This document shows, piece after piece, positions 48,333-57,936 of a stretch of 64,000 bases of DNA. The notes under the pieces are model-generated. The model had not been told where the DNA came from, made no database searches, and saw nothing but the letters and a program-made list of their open reading frames with translations. Both the position numbers and the translations under genes were made by a program. Position 1 is the first letter of the stretch. The number at the start of each line of letters is the position of its first letter. Source of the DNA: Paulinella micropora (lineage: Eukaryota; Cercozoa; Imbricatea; Euglyphida; Paulinellidae); the NCBI GenBank assembly GCA_019918135.1, contig WBZZ01003307.1:200001-264000 (forward strand), read 5' to 3'.

Positions 48333-50446
48333 ATGTTACACAGCGGGGGAGGCAAGCGCTGCAAAACCTGTGGCGTGCTCAGGACCTACTTGAAGCACTG
48401 GGCCCGGCTAGAGAATGATGGGCAGGGGCTGGCCGGCCCCACGGCCGCGCACGTGCCTGACTCCAGCAGGGCTGCGTTTTCCCCTCCCGTTGCGCGCGAC
48501 CCGGGCGTCGGAGTAGCTCCAGACACCGCTAGCACCGGCAGGGGCAGAGCCCTTCCCCCCGACGTTATCCAACCGAGGCCCGTGCAGTGGTGGGACCCCC
48601 CGCCCCAGCCTAGACCGGGCGGGCCGCGGCCAGGCGTGGTTAGCCACGGCTTGGCCCAGCCCGCCCCGAGTGCCCGACCGGGCGGGAGGAGAGCCCCCCC
48701 CGTCGTTACTCGACCTAAGCCCGTGCGGGGGGGGGGGGGGGGGCTCCTCCTTGCCGCCGCCCAGACCGGGCGGGGTGCAGCCAGGCGCGGTTAGCAGCGG
48801 CTTTGCCCCGAGAGCGGGACTGGGCGGGGGCTCCGAGCCCGCCCCGATTGCGGAACTGGGCGGGGGCTCCGAGCCCGCCCCGAGTGCAGGGCTGGCTGCC
48901 CCGAGCGCGGCCGGCAGGGACTACACTAGCCGTGGCGCTCGGACAAGCCCTTTCCAGCTTCCACCGCTACAGCCAGAGGCCGGGGCGGGACACCGCCTGG
49001 CCGGCACGATCGCTCAGGCGGGCGCCCCGGGACACTTTGTCCCCCAGCCCCGCCCGGTCGCTCACGCGAACGCACAGACATCGCCTGCTCCTTCGCTTGC
49101 TCCTTCGCCTGCTCCTTCGCCTGCGAACTGGGTTACTAACAATATGGACGTGAACAGCCGCCAACGAAAGCGTGACCGCGAGAGGAAACAAGAGGCTATA
49201 TTCAAATCTAGCATCGGGTGGCTAAAACAAGAAATGCCTGACGAAGCAAAGACATCAAGAACGAGCAACTTGGATGTAATGTACTGGGCCCTGCGGCAGA
49301 TAGCGCAAGAAGACGATCCCTCCCGTGTGCTCCCAGTGCTAACTGGTGCGGATACCACGCAAGAAATGCAAGAGGTGACCAAGGCAATGGAACAAGTACT
49401 ATTTAAAGTACAAGCACTACCAGGACACGACACGTATTTATGGGCTGAGAACCAGTACACGCATGGCCAGGGCCAGTTTAGCTACGCAAGGCATGCCGTA
49501 TGGCTGGGAGCAGTGCAGAGGTACGAGCACTTGTTTAAGCTGCCACCGTTAGTTCAGCCCCCCCCTGCACCAGCCCCACGCTGGGTCCTACGCTGCGTTC
49601 CAGCCCCGCCCCGCGTCTACAGCATCCTATGCCGTGCCCACGGCGTCCTACCCTGACGCCAAGCGCACCGTGTCCTACCCGCCGCCCTACGCCGACCCGC
49701 CGCTCCGTGCCGTACGGGACGGGCCACAAGTTGAACTGTGGTCGGCCAACGGCGTGAGGCGGGGCTCTCAGCACCCCTCGAGCGGACAATCGGCCGCCCC
49801 GAGCGGACAATCGGCCGCCGGCAGCGCCTGGGGAGCACCTCCAGCCGGGGGGGGCAGCGATCCGGGGCCGTGGCTACCACAGGGAGCCCCGGCGAGAGAC
49901 TGCCTGGTCGCCCCCACGGCCGCCCTCGCGGACGCCCCCGCCGTACAGGCCTCGCCGAGCCGTACCCCGAAGAGGAAGACGCAGCACCGGACACAAAAGG
50001 TATCGGAAAAAAGGAGGATTCGTCAGACGGGTAAAAGCGCAGCCAGCAGAAAACAGCAGAGAGAGACCATCGAGGCGTTGGCAGCAGCAATCCCCGTCGT
50101 CTCTCCCGGCTCGAAAAGCCCGATTAGAACAGAACAGGGACAAGCGGTCATATGGGATACGATGCAAAAGGCCTTAGCAATAATAGCCCGTGAAGACTAC
50201 CCAGCGTACCCTCTCCCTAAGTTCCAGGCAGGAAAGTCCGGCGACAGGGATGCTTCCAGAAGGAATAAAGAGAAGACACTAACCGAGGCAATTAAAGAAG
50301 TATTGCTGCATGCAACTGAGCCACTTTTAACAGACAATGACAAGTACGGGGGCGAGTACATCAAGAATGCAGTTTGGAGTGCAGCGCTGAAGAGGTTGGA
50401 CAGGCTGCGTTCAGAAGGGATGACGCGTTCGGAGCAGCAGAGTTGA
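48333..50446 (+). CDS. CxxC protein with two bHLH-like basic-helical segments
   Basis: About 704 codons from MLHSGGGKRCKTCGVLRTYL, with a CxxC near the start. A long Pro/Gly/Ser low-complexity part follows. Near residue 270 begins NSRQRKRDRERKQEAIFKSS, then IGWLKQEMPDEAKTSRTSNL and DVMYWALRQIAQE, which reads like basic region, helix 1, loop, helix 2. A second such unit starts near residue 560 (KVSEKRRIRQTGKSAASRKQ, then QRETIEALAAAIPVVSPG and QAVIWDTMQKALAIIARE). Each is followed by a similar helical tail (YLWAENQYTHGQGQFSYARH and DNDKYGGEYIKNAVWSAALK). The two units are clearly paralogous. Codon use in them is markedly more A/T-rich than the flanks. Frames change about twice. A DNA-binding regulator is the best guess. 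Confidence 0.5.
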
Positions 50447-50703
50447 CAGCTGTCTTCGCCACCCGCAGCAGGCGTTGGAGGAAGATAGTACAGGAGAAGG
50501 ATATCGCAGAACCAGAGATGCCACAGAAAACAAAGAGGCCTGCCCTCCTTCCCTCGCCCGGCCTTCCCCGCTCCATGTGCCAGAGGGGGGCCGGGAGACG
50601 AAAGGCACGCCCTAGGTGGTCATCGCTTCTTCTCCCAAATGTTTCAGGCGCACGTTAGCTGACAGGCACCCCGCTGCCATACACCGGGGCGGACACACGG
50701 AGC

Positions 50704-51500
50704 CTAAAAGCCGTCCCGCTCGTAGCGCCGGGGACCAATTTCTCTCTGGGGGCAGTCCCAGAGCAAATATCTCTCCCAGCTGGCCGGATAGTTTGAATCA
50801 CCGCAGGTGTCGGTGATGACCCAGCCGCGAGTTCCCAGCGTCGGCAGGCTCACGCACTGGCTGCCCGCGCGGATCTCGTAGTACCAGGAGTTGACACTCG
50901 CTAGGAAGCTGGGTCTAATGGCGAAGACGTCGGTGGCGGCGCGCCAGGGCACCGTGCCGTCGGCCTCCTCTGTGACTAGCCCGCCCTCGGTGGTAGCCCA
51001 CACCTTGTGCTGCCCCGCGTTCGCTAGGAGGTGGTACCTGTCGTTACCCAGTGGTACAAAAGTAAAAAAGGCCGCGTTGTAGCTCGTCGGTACTACCATA
51101 CCTCCGGTCAGTGTCCACAAGTGCCGGACAAAACCGTCCGGCCAGTAGTAGCGCTCGTCCCACGAGGCTATGCTGGTTACGCAGTCCTGGAACGGCAGGG
51201 ACGACAGCCCCTGGTACCACCCGTCCTGGGTTGGTACGCAACCACCAGGATCCAGATCGCACGGCGTTAGGCCCCAGGCGCACTCGTCCGGGCCCCCGCA
51301 GCTGTCGGTAGGCTCGTGGTACGAGAAACCCCGCGGGCCAGGGTAGCAGGGCGGGAGAGTGCCATTGTAGCCCCCCAGGGGCACAGACCGGGGGAAGCCG
51401 TCCAGACGCTGCTGCGCATCGCCGGGTAGGTTTTGTGCCCGCCCTGCAGGCACTCGCCACTGTCGGTCTAGTGTGCGGCCCCTCGGGTACGACTTGGGCC
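50704..51500 (-). CDS. Cys-containing, probably extracellular protein
   Basis: The reliable part runs from about 51,500 down to the stop at 50,704, about 265 codons: LDRQWRVPAGRAQNLPGDAQ, VPLGGYNGTLPPCYPGPRGF, CGGPDECAWGLTPCDLDPGG, then ASWDERYYWPDGFVRHLWTL, FFTFVPLGNDRYHLLANAGQ and SWYYEIRAGSQCVSLPTLGT, ending CGDSNYPASWERYLLWDCPQ. The repeated short beta units (RYHLLANAGQHKVWATTEGG) suggest a beta-trefoil or lectin-like domain, not confirmed. The N-terminus is unclear: the frame continues upstream into low-complexity Gly/Arg DNA with no ATG. It lacks a membrane anchor. Confidence 0.5.
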
Positions 51501-51917
51501 AGCAGGGGGTGGCGGGGCCAAGCGGGGCCCCACGGAACGCTGGCCCCCCCCCCCCCCCTCCTCCCTCCCACCTCCCTCCCCACCGGCGCGCGGGCGCCCT
51601 GCCCCCCCCCCCTTCCCGCCGGCGCACGGGCGCCCCCCCTCCCCGCGCCCCGCGCCCGCCGGCGCGCGCCGACTCGTACCGGTGCCCCCCGCGCGCGCGT
51701 CCTCTCCCCCCCCCCCCTTGCGAGGGAGGCGCCCCCGCGCCGTGGGCGGGCGGTGCGCTGCGGGGCAGCGACACAATTCAGCTGGTCGTGTGTCCGTAAC
51801 TCGCATGGGACGCCGCCGCCGAGCCTCGAGGCTAGTCCAGCAACAGCAGCAGCAGCAGCAGCAGCGCTTGGCCCCGCCAGCCCCAGTACCCGACGACCTA
51901 CTCTCTTCTCCTGCCCC
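51501..51917. other. C-tract and GCGC-rich island, with a CAG run
   Basis: This holds C-runs of 12, 10 and 12 bases near 51,548, 51,602 and 51,708, CpG-rich CCGGCGCGCGGGCGCC-type units, and a CAG trinucleotide run at 51,840-51,867 (about nine units), which would read as poly-Gln or poly-Ala. No gene can be supported before the ATG at 51,918, though an upstream extension through the CAG run is possible. Confidence 0.5.
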
Positions 51918-52556
51918 ATGCTGTCTGCCCCTGTGCCCGACTCACTGGCCGCGCCGCCTGCTTCCTGCTGCCCCGCCGTCGGGGAAGTGCACGCCGAGCT
52001 CGTGGTGGCCCTGCTGCCCGGAGTGGACGTGTCGGCGTCGCTGCACACGACGGAGCTCGCCCGCGCCCCAGCCTCGGCGGAGAAGCGGCCGACGCTGGAG
52101 CAGGCGCTGGACGCCCTCGTGTCCTCCTGTGTGCTCAAACTGCTGGCCTTGGCCGTGCGCCCGGCCCCGGGGTCCACCTGGCAGTGCGGCTGGCAGGCCT
52201 ACCGGGGCGGGCGGCTGCTGCTGCGCGGCCGTTTGTCGGACAGGCCGCCGCTAGGCCGCGAGCTGCCCGGCGGCGAACAACTGGCCCGTAGGCTGCAGCA
52301 GCGCCTGGGCCTGCTGCTCCGTTTCGAGGAGGCCCTAACCTCGCTGTTGGCCCAGCACCTGAGCGTGCCAGAGGTGTGCGCGCGCCTGCTCGAGGCAGAC
52401 CCGGAGCTGGCCCGGGCCACGGACCTGTCGTATGCCATCTCGGCCGGCGCCGCGGCCACGCGCCGGCCGGCTAGGTTCCAGCCGGGCTGGGACTTCCGGC
52501 GCGCGAGACCAGGGAACGCTCGGCCCCTGTCTCCCCGGCGGGGCCAAGCAGACTAG
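51918..52556 (+). CDS. Unknown protein, 212 residues
   Basis: An open frame from ATG (MLSAPVPDSLAAPPASCCPA) with normal protein character after residue 20: VHAELVVALLPGVDVSASLH, LEQALDALVSSCVLKLLALA, WQCGWQAYRGGRLLLRGRL, then helices LARRLQQRLGLLLRFEEALT and LSVPEVCARLLEADPELARA. The C-terminus is basic. The frame is open further upstream through a low-complexity Ala run, so the start could be earlier. It has no clear family, signal or membrane segment; an alpha/beta cytosolic protein is likely. Confidence 0.5.
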   Translation: MLSAPVPDSLAAPPASCCPAVGEVHAELVVALLPGVDVSASLHTTELARAPASAEKRPTLEQALDALVSSCVLKLLALAVRPAPGSTWQCGWQAYRGGRLLLRGRLSDRPPLGRELPGGEQLARRLQQRLGLLLRFEEALTSLLAQHLSVPEVCARLLEADPELARATDLSYAISAGAAATRRPARFQPGWDFRRARPGNARPLSPRRGQAD

Positions 52557-52874
52557 TCTAAGGCCTGCAGCCAAGCCGGGGCAGGAGGGGGGAGGGCCGT
52601 CGTGACTTCGCCGAAGCCGGAGTAGGAGGTAGGGGGCTGCGTTTCGCCACGCTGCCTGTGTACAGTTTCAGTCAGTCTTTAAAATACCAGTAGGCCAGCC
52701 AAGAGGAAAAAACCGGAGGCGTCGGCACCGGCCGGCTAGAGGGGAGGGGGTGGGGGGGGGGGGGGGGAGATTGCTAGGTCCGGGCCGGGGCCCGCCGGCC
52801 CAACGAAACCTGCCAGCCGGGTGGCGCCGGCCGGGGCCGGCGGTCGCCGGCCGCGGGGCTTCCGAGCGGGGGAG
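52557..52874. other. Convergent gap with a G-run
   Basis: The gap between convergent genes has a less G/C-rich part near 52,650-52,720 (CTTTAAAATACCAG) and an 18-base G-run near 52,750. No gene is seen. The A/T-rich part may be the transcript end signal of one or both genes. Confidence 0.4.
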
Positions 52875-55519
52875 TCAGCTCCCTTCCTCCTCCCCCTCTC
52901 CCCCGCGGCCCGTGTCCCCGCGGTCCGTGTTCCCGCGTCTCGTGTCCTCGCGGTCCGTGTCCCCGCGGCTCGTGTCCTCGCGGCTCGTGTCCTCGCGGTC
53001 CGTGTCCCCGCGGCTCGTGTCCCCGCGGTCCGTGTCCCCGCGGCTCGTGTCCTCGCGGTCCGTATCCCCGCGGCCGGGGTCCCCGGCCGGCCGTGGTGGG
53101 GGGTCCCGCCGCGTCAGCTCGATGCACCGGTCCGTCAGGAACGCCAGCAGCAGCCCGAGCTGCGACGGGTCTAGCGACGCGCACACGGCCGCCACGTGGC
53201 GCAGGTCTCGTTCGGTCTGGGCCGCGCCGCCGGGGGGAGTGCAGCGCACCGCGCCGGGCGGCGGGCCGGGCGCCAGGCCCGCCCGCCACTCGCGGTAGTC
53301 GCGGACCTGGTCGTACCAGAGCTCGTGGTACTGTTCGGCGGCGGGCCCGGCGCCGCGCAGCGCGCTGGACTCGTCGCGCACCCAGCCCCACGGCAGCGCG
53401 AGACCCACCGGCACGGCGGCCAGCACGAGCACGAGCACGGCGGACGGGGGGGGCAGGTCCAGCAGGCGGTCCGTCCCCACGAACCACGGCCAGGGCGACA
53501 GGTAGGCCGCCAGCGGCACCAGGGCGCACGTGCTCCAGAACAGGGACCACAGCGCCACGTAGCACTCGGTCACGTGGCGGACGTACCACGGCAGCGGCGT
53601 GGAGGGCGGCGCCGGCGCGCGGGCGGCTTCCGCGTCGTCCCCGGCGGCCACCGGCCCCGGGCGCAGGCAGGAGGCAGACGCGGCCGTGCGCTCCAGCTCC
53701 CGGAGGCCCGCGTCCCCCCACGCGTTCTGGTACAGGCGCAGAGCGACCCGGGCCGCCAGCGGCACGCACAGCAGCCAGGACAGCAGGCCGCCGGCGCCCA
53801 GGGCCAGGAGCAGGCACCCCAGGGCCCGGGCGTCCCAGCGCACGAGCAAGGACAGCGGGCCCGTGAGCAGGGCCGGCACGAGGGCGACCGTGCCCAGCAC
53901 GCAGCAGCAGGCCGACCAGCAGCACAGGCGGTCCAGCTGCTCGCGGTAGCACCGGACCAGCGGTCGCTCCGCGGCCGCGCCCCATGCCCGCGCCGGCCCC
54001 CAGCACGCGCCGGTGCAGACCGCTCGGAGGAACAGGAGGCGCAGCCAGTGCAGGGACAGGTTGCGGCCGAGCGCCAGCCGCCGGAAGTCTCGCTTGACCA
54101 CGTGCCATTCGCGGCACTCGGCCTCCAACGCCGCGTCGTCCGGGGCGCCGGCCGCCGCCAGCTCGCGCCGCAGCTCGGGCCTGGCCGCGAGCGGGCGCGG
54201 CAGCGCCCAGCAGGTCTGGCGCGCGATCTCCTCCCGGACCAGCAGCGCGCCCGCCAGCAGGCGCAGCCCGGGCGCCGGGGCGGGGGGCTCCGCCGGGCCC
54301 ACCGCGCGCGCCGCCTCCTGGGCCAGGGCCAGCACCCGTCGCAGGTCGGCCGGCACGGAGCCATCCGGGCTGGCCGGGTGTGCCGCGGCGGTGATGAGCA
54401 ACCAGGCGGGCCCGAGCGGGTCGCCGCACCACAGCGCCGCCAGCCACGTCAGGGTCGGCCGTGGTCAGATTAGGCAGCGCGAGCCGGGCGCACCCCGCCG
54501 AGCTGTTGGCGCGCGGGCAGGCCCAGGCACAGCTCAGGCCCGTGGTCCGGTCGGTGTATCACACCCACGTGCGCCCGGCCCCGGCCGCTCCCAGCGGCAG
54601 GTGGAAGCTGGTGCGCGCGGGGGCGGCCTGGTGCGGGTACCAAGCGTGCCGGTACACCCACGGGGGGGTCCGGGCGACCTCGGCCACCGCCGGCCAGGCG
54701 ACGGGGGTCGTGCAGTCGCCGGCGCCCCACAGGTCGCGGGCCCAGGGCGGCAGCGAGGCTAGCTCGGCGGGCGCGGCGGCCCAGACCTCGAGCCGCCAGG
54801 GCGGCGTCCGACGAGTGGCCGCCGGCGCTCTGCGCCAGGACCCACTGCAGGTCCTCGCGCAGGCCGGCCAGGCTGTGCGGCGGCAGCAGGGGCGGCCCGC
54901 CCCAGAACAGCCACGCGACCAGGCACAGGTGCTGCACGGCCGAGTACACTAGCATCGCGCCGACGAACAGGCGCAGCTGCGCCAGGGAACCCACGTACCG
55001 GATCAGCAGGTACACCGACGGGGTGGCCTCGTCCGCTTGCGCCGACCAGTCCTCGTGCACGTCCAGCCAGCACAGCATCTCGTACAAAGCCAGGTAGCGG
55101 CTGCCGTTAGCGACCAGAGCCAGCAGCAGCAGGGCGGGCGCGTTGTACTGGAACATGAAGGTCTCGCAGAAGGTCACCAGGAACAGCAGGTACGTCAGGC
55201 CCGGGGCCCCTTCCCGGTACAGCCACGAGTGCACGTAGCGTACGTCGTAGTGCCCGACGCCGCACGCGGCCCGCCACGACGCGGGCAGGCGCAGGCACAG
55301 GCACAGGCACAGGCACAGGAACAGCAGCCCCAGGCCCTGGGCCACACACCACAACACCGCGGCCGCGAGCCAGACGACCTCTGCCCCCGCCGCGCTCCCC
55401 GGCGCCGTCCGCGCGAGCAGGATAGCCGTAAACAGGGTCCACGCCCCCAGGGCGGTCCCTTGGTACCGACAAAACCGCCGCAGGTGCAGGGGCGCTCGTT
55501 GGCACACTTGCTGGTACAT
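52875..55519 (-). CDS. Multi-pass membrane protein with acidic/RGD-like repeat tail
   Basis: A coding region of about 881 codons from an ATG at 55,519 (MYQQVCQRAPLHLRRFCRYQ). Membrane helices include LGAWTLFTAILLA, VVWLAAAVLWCVAQGLGLLF (then a CLCLCLCL stretch), LTYLLFLVTFCETFMF, LRLFVGAMLVYSAVQHLCLV, later LCCWSACCCVLGTVALVPAL, LGCLLLALGAGGLLSWLLC, YVALWSLFWSTCALVPLAAY and AVLVLVLAAVPVGLAL. An extracellular-looking segment (VYRHAWYPHQAAPARTSFHL) lies near 54,600. The end is a run of five-residue repeats (GDTDR, EDTSR, GDTSR). Frames change about three times. The CLCLCLCL helix comes from a CAGGCA hexamer repeat. No family is recognised; at least eight helices suggest a transporter or receptor-like protein. 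Confidence 0.55.
52913..53090 (-). repeat. 15-bp tandem coding repeat (GDTDR / EDTSR)
   Basis: About twelve units of 15 bases (CGCGGTCCGTGTCCC and variants on the plus strand) keep the frame of the membrane protein's C-terminal tail. They encode GDTDR, EDTSR and GDTSR in mixed order, so RGD appears several times. The units are near-identical, pointing to recent expansion. Confidence 0.85.
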
Positions 55520-56155
55520 GCGCCGCCGCGACACTCACTATGGTTTTAACTAGGCAGCCCGGGCGCGAGCGGCGGCGAGCGGCCAGAACCTAGCCCCCCG
55601 AGGGGGGGGGGGGGGGGAGGGAGGCCGTCCCTCCCCCGCGTGGGAGGGGAGGAAGAAGAAGGGGGGTGGTCCGGCCAGCGGCAGCTCTCTCTCCTCTCTC
55701 TCCTCTCTCTCCTCTCTCTCCTCTCTCTCCTCTCTCTCCTCTCTCTCCTCTCTCTCCTCTCTCTCCTCTCTCTCCTCTCTCTCCTCTCTCTCCTCTCTCT
55801 CCTCTCTCTCCTCTCTCTCCTCTCTGCTCCGCCGACGGGAGAGGGAGGGCCCCCCAGACGGACACCAGACGGACACCAGCCGGCGCGCACCGGCCAGGAT
55901 CTCTCCCCCCCAGTCCTGGCCGTGCACCCGGAGCCATGGCCTGGGACGGCGCAGTGTCCGCAGGCGTCAGCCACCGGCCCCTGGCTGTGCCGGACGTGGT
56001 GGTCACTCCGGTCCGAGGAGGCTCTCGCTACGACGGCACCCGGCTGCACCGGACAGGGCGTTTTTAACTCCGGTGCCCCTAACTCCGGCTGCCGGGCTAA
56101 GGTTTTTGGCTGGCCCTTCTTTTTTTAATGAGACAGACTAGCAGAACTTGGTGGC
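55520..56155. other. Gap containing the minisatellite, a duplicated 11-mer and an A/T-rich end signal
   Basis: Apart from the 9-bp repeat, the gap has a G/C-run near 55,605, the doubled unit CAGACGGACAC (55,854-55,876), and a T-run followed by AATGAG at 56,120-56,132, close to the stop of the minus-strand F-box-like gene. The same T-run plus AATGAG occurs at 35,393-35,404 at another convergent end, so it may be a shared transcript end signal. A 43-codon ORF (55,936-56,067, +, MAWDGAVSAGVSHRPLAVPD) is open but cannot be supported as a gene. Confidence 0.45.
55685..55825. repeat. 9-bp tandem repeat CTCTCTCCT, about 15 copies
   Basis: A perfect or near-perfect minisatellite in the gap between the membrane-protein gene start and the next minus-strand gene. 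Read as protein it gives Leu/Ser or Glu/Arg repeats in every frame, none of which belongs to a supported gene. The strong purine/pyrimidine strand bias could favour triplex formation. Confidence 0.95.
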
Positions 56156-57463
56156 TCAGAGCGCAATCACGTGGCTACCTTTGAACGGGTTGCGGGCGGT
56201 GGCTACCCAGCCCTGAAACCGGCCTCCCCACTGGGTCTGCACGAGTTCTTCGCTAAAGGCAAAAGCCAGCGGCGCCAGTCGAGGCCCTTCATACTCGAGC
56301 ACTTGCCAGATCAGCTGCCGGTGGAAGGGCCGCGCGTTCCACTCGAGGTACCGCACCAGCGCGGGCGCCCACACGAACGCTGCTTGCTCCGCCACGGGGC
56401 GGGGGACCCCCTTCACTTCCAGGTAGCTGCCGTCCGCCTGCCTCGCGAGCTCGACGCCCTGGCGCGAGTACTGGCAGCCCTTGACGGCCCGCAGCACCGA
56501 GCCGTCGCCCAACGCGTGGCTCAACGCAGCGCCCACCTCTACTTCGCTGCCGAGGCCCGTAACCGCGCTCACCACCCCATTCCCGAGGAGGACGAGCGTC
56601 TGGGGTGACCACCACTGCCGCGGAGCGCGGAAGCGCCTGCTCGGGCAACACAGCGGCCCGGGTGGTGGCGGGATCTGCCCGGCCGGTCGTGGCCTGGCCG
56701 CGGCGGTGAAGCCCAGCCTGCCGCACGGCAGCCGGACCCTGAGTGACCTCCACTCGTGGTGCGCCGACAGGAACGAGGGAGCGTGGGCGGCCAGCAGCTT
56801 GTGTGTCAGGACCAGGAGTTCTCGTGCGTCACAGTGCCGGGCCAAGTACCACGCGACGGCCTCGCTGTGTACGTACACGGTAGTAGTCGCGCCGTCGGCC
56901 TCCTCGAAGCGCCCCTCGGCCACGTACAACCGCCGCGCTTCCCGGCGCAGCCGCTGCCCGTCCGGCAAGAGCCAGCCCGGGAACAGCGTCGGCACGCGGG
57001 CCACCTGCGCCGGGGCGAATAACGCGGTCACGGCGCCCTCGGCCAGCAGCTCGTCGTCGCGCCCGGTAGCAAACACGGTGCTCACGCGGGCCGGTTCCCA
57101 CCACCTGGGCTCGTCCATGGCGGCGAACAGGCGCTTGAGTAACACGAAGTTGTACAGCAGGGAGTCACGGTAGCAGCCCGGGAGGAATTGCACGGCGTGG
57201 TGCCAGCTCCGGTCCACGAGCGCGAGCGTCCCCACCACCCGGCGGTTGGCCAGCCTTGGCTCCGGCCTAGCCGGTGCGGCTAGGTGTACCGCGAACGCCA
57301 GGATGTGGCGCAGCAGGTCGGTGCCGAGGGCGCGGAACCCAGTGCCGCCAGAGCGGCTAGCGCTGGCGGTCGGTGCGGTTGCGGCCGGTGCGGTAGCGCT
57401 CGGCGCGGGGTACGGGTGAAAGCGGCGCGGCTGGCGGCGGGGCTTGCTTGCCTTCTTAAGCAT
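56156..57463 (-). CDS. F-box-like protein, intact
   Basis: 435 codons from an ATG at 57,463 (MLKKASKPRRQPRRFHPYPA), with a basic start and Ala/Thr/Pro lead. Residues about 48-95 read LGTDLLRHILAFAVHL, then NRRVVGTLALVDRSWHHAVQ and FLPGCYRDSLLYNFVLLKRL, a good F-box-like helical unit (L-L-x-x-I-L-x-F, then L-x-x-V-x-R-x-W). The rest is not LRR or ankyrin: REARRLYVAEGRFEEADGAT, SEAVAWYLARHCDARELLVL, then ADGSYLEVKGVPRPVAEQAA and HRQLIWQVLEYEGPRLAPLA. The C-terminal part may be a substrate-binding domain of its own type. It diverges from the next gene across a GCGC/G-tract island. Confidence 0.65.
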   Translation of the reverse strand: MLKKASKPRRQPRRFHPYPAPSATAPAATAPTASASRSGGTGFRALGTDLLRHILAFAVHLAAPARPEPRLANRRVVGTLALVDRSWHHAVQFLPGCYRDSLLYNFVLLKRLFAAMDEPRWWEPARVSTVFATGRDDELLAEGAVTALFAPAQVARVPTLFPGWLLPDGQRLRREARRLYVAEGRFEEADGATTTVYVHSEAVAWYLARHCDARELLVLTHKLLAAHAPSFLSAHHEWRSLRVRLPCGRLGFTAAARPRPAGQIPPPPGPLCCPSRRFRAPRQWWSPQTLVLLGNGVVSAVTGLGSEVEVGAALSHALGDGSVLRAVKGCQYSRQGVELARQADGSYLEVKGVPRPVAEQAAFVWAPALVRYLEWNARPFHRQLIWQVLEYEGPRLAPLAFAFSEELVQTQWGGRFQGWVATARNPFKGSHVIAL

Positions 57464-57936
57464 AGCTGTGTTGGGGTACTTGGACTTTGTGCAAGCAGAT
57501 CCTTTGTGCCAGAGCCACTGCGGTACGCAGCCAAGAGGGGGGCGCGCGCTCCCTGGCGTGCGCCCGTCGCCGTGCGCCGCGGTGAACGCGCGCGCCGACA
57601 GACATGGGTAGAGGGGGGGCGCGCCGCATGTGACCGCGCGCGCGTGGTCATGCTGGGAGGGGGGGGGGGGCGACGCGGCGCGCGCCGTCGGGGAGAGGGC
57701 GCCCACACACTGCCAGGTGAGCACGCGCGCGCGGTCACGCGGACGAGGAAGGGGGCGGCGTCGTCGGGGGGGGGGGGGGGGCGCACAGGGCACGTGACCG
57801 GTCGCGGGAGAGGAGAGCCTCCCCCCGGCCCGGCCGCTCCCTTCCGCCCCCCTCTCCCCCCTGCCACGATCCCCCACGGCACGGCTCCCGTGGCGCGGGA
57901 GTGACAGTACTAGGCCAAAGCGTTGCGCGCGGGTTC
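57464..57936. promoter_or_regulatory. GCGC-rich and G-tract island between divergent genes
   Basis: Runs of 8 to 14 G alternate with CGCGCGCGGTCA-type units: CCGCGCGCGCGTGGTCATG near 57,634, GCACGCGCGCGCGGTCACGC near 57,720 and CACGTGACCGGTCGCG near 57,791. The shared unit is (CG)n followed by GGTCA or TGACC. No gene is seen. It must hold the promoters of both intact flanking genes, which makes the repeated CGCG-GGTCA unit the best regulatory candidate in the GC-rich half. Confidence 0.45.

Noticed and set aside
55550-56049. Collagen- or coiled-coil-like frames (GERGERGER, REEREEREE)
   Set aside because: All frames of the 9-bp CTCTCTCCT minisatellite give such repeats; no gene context.
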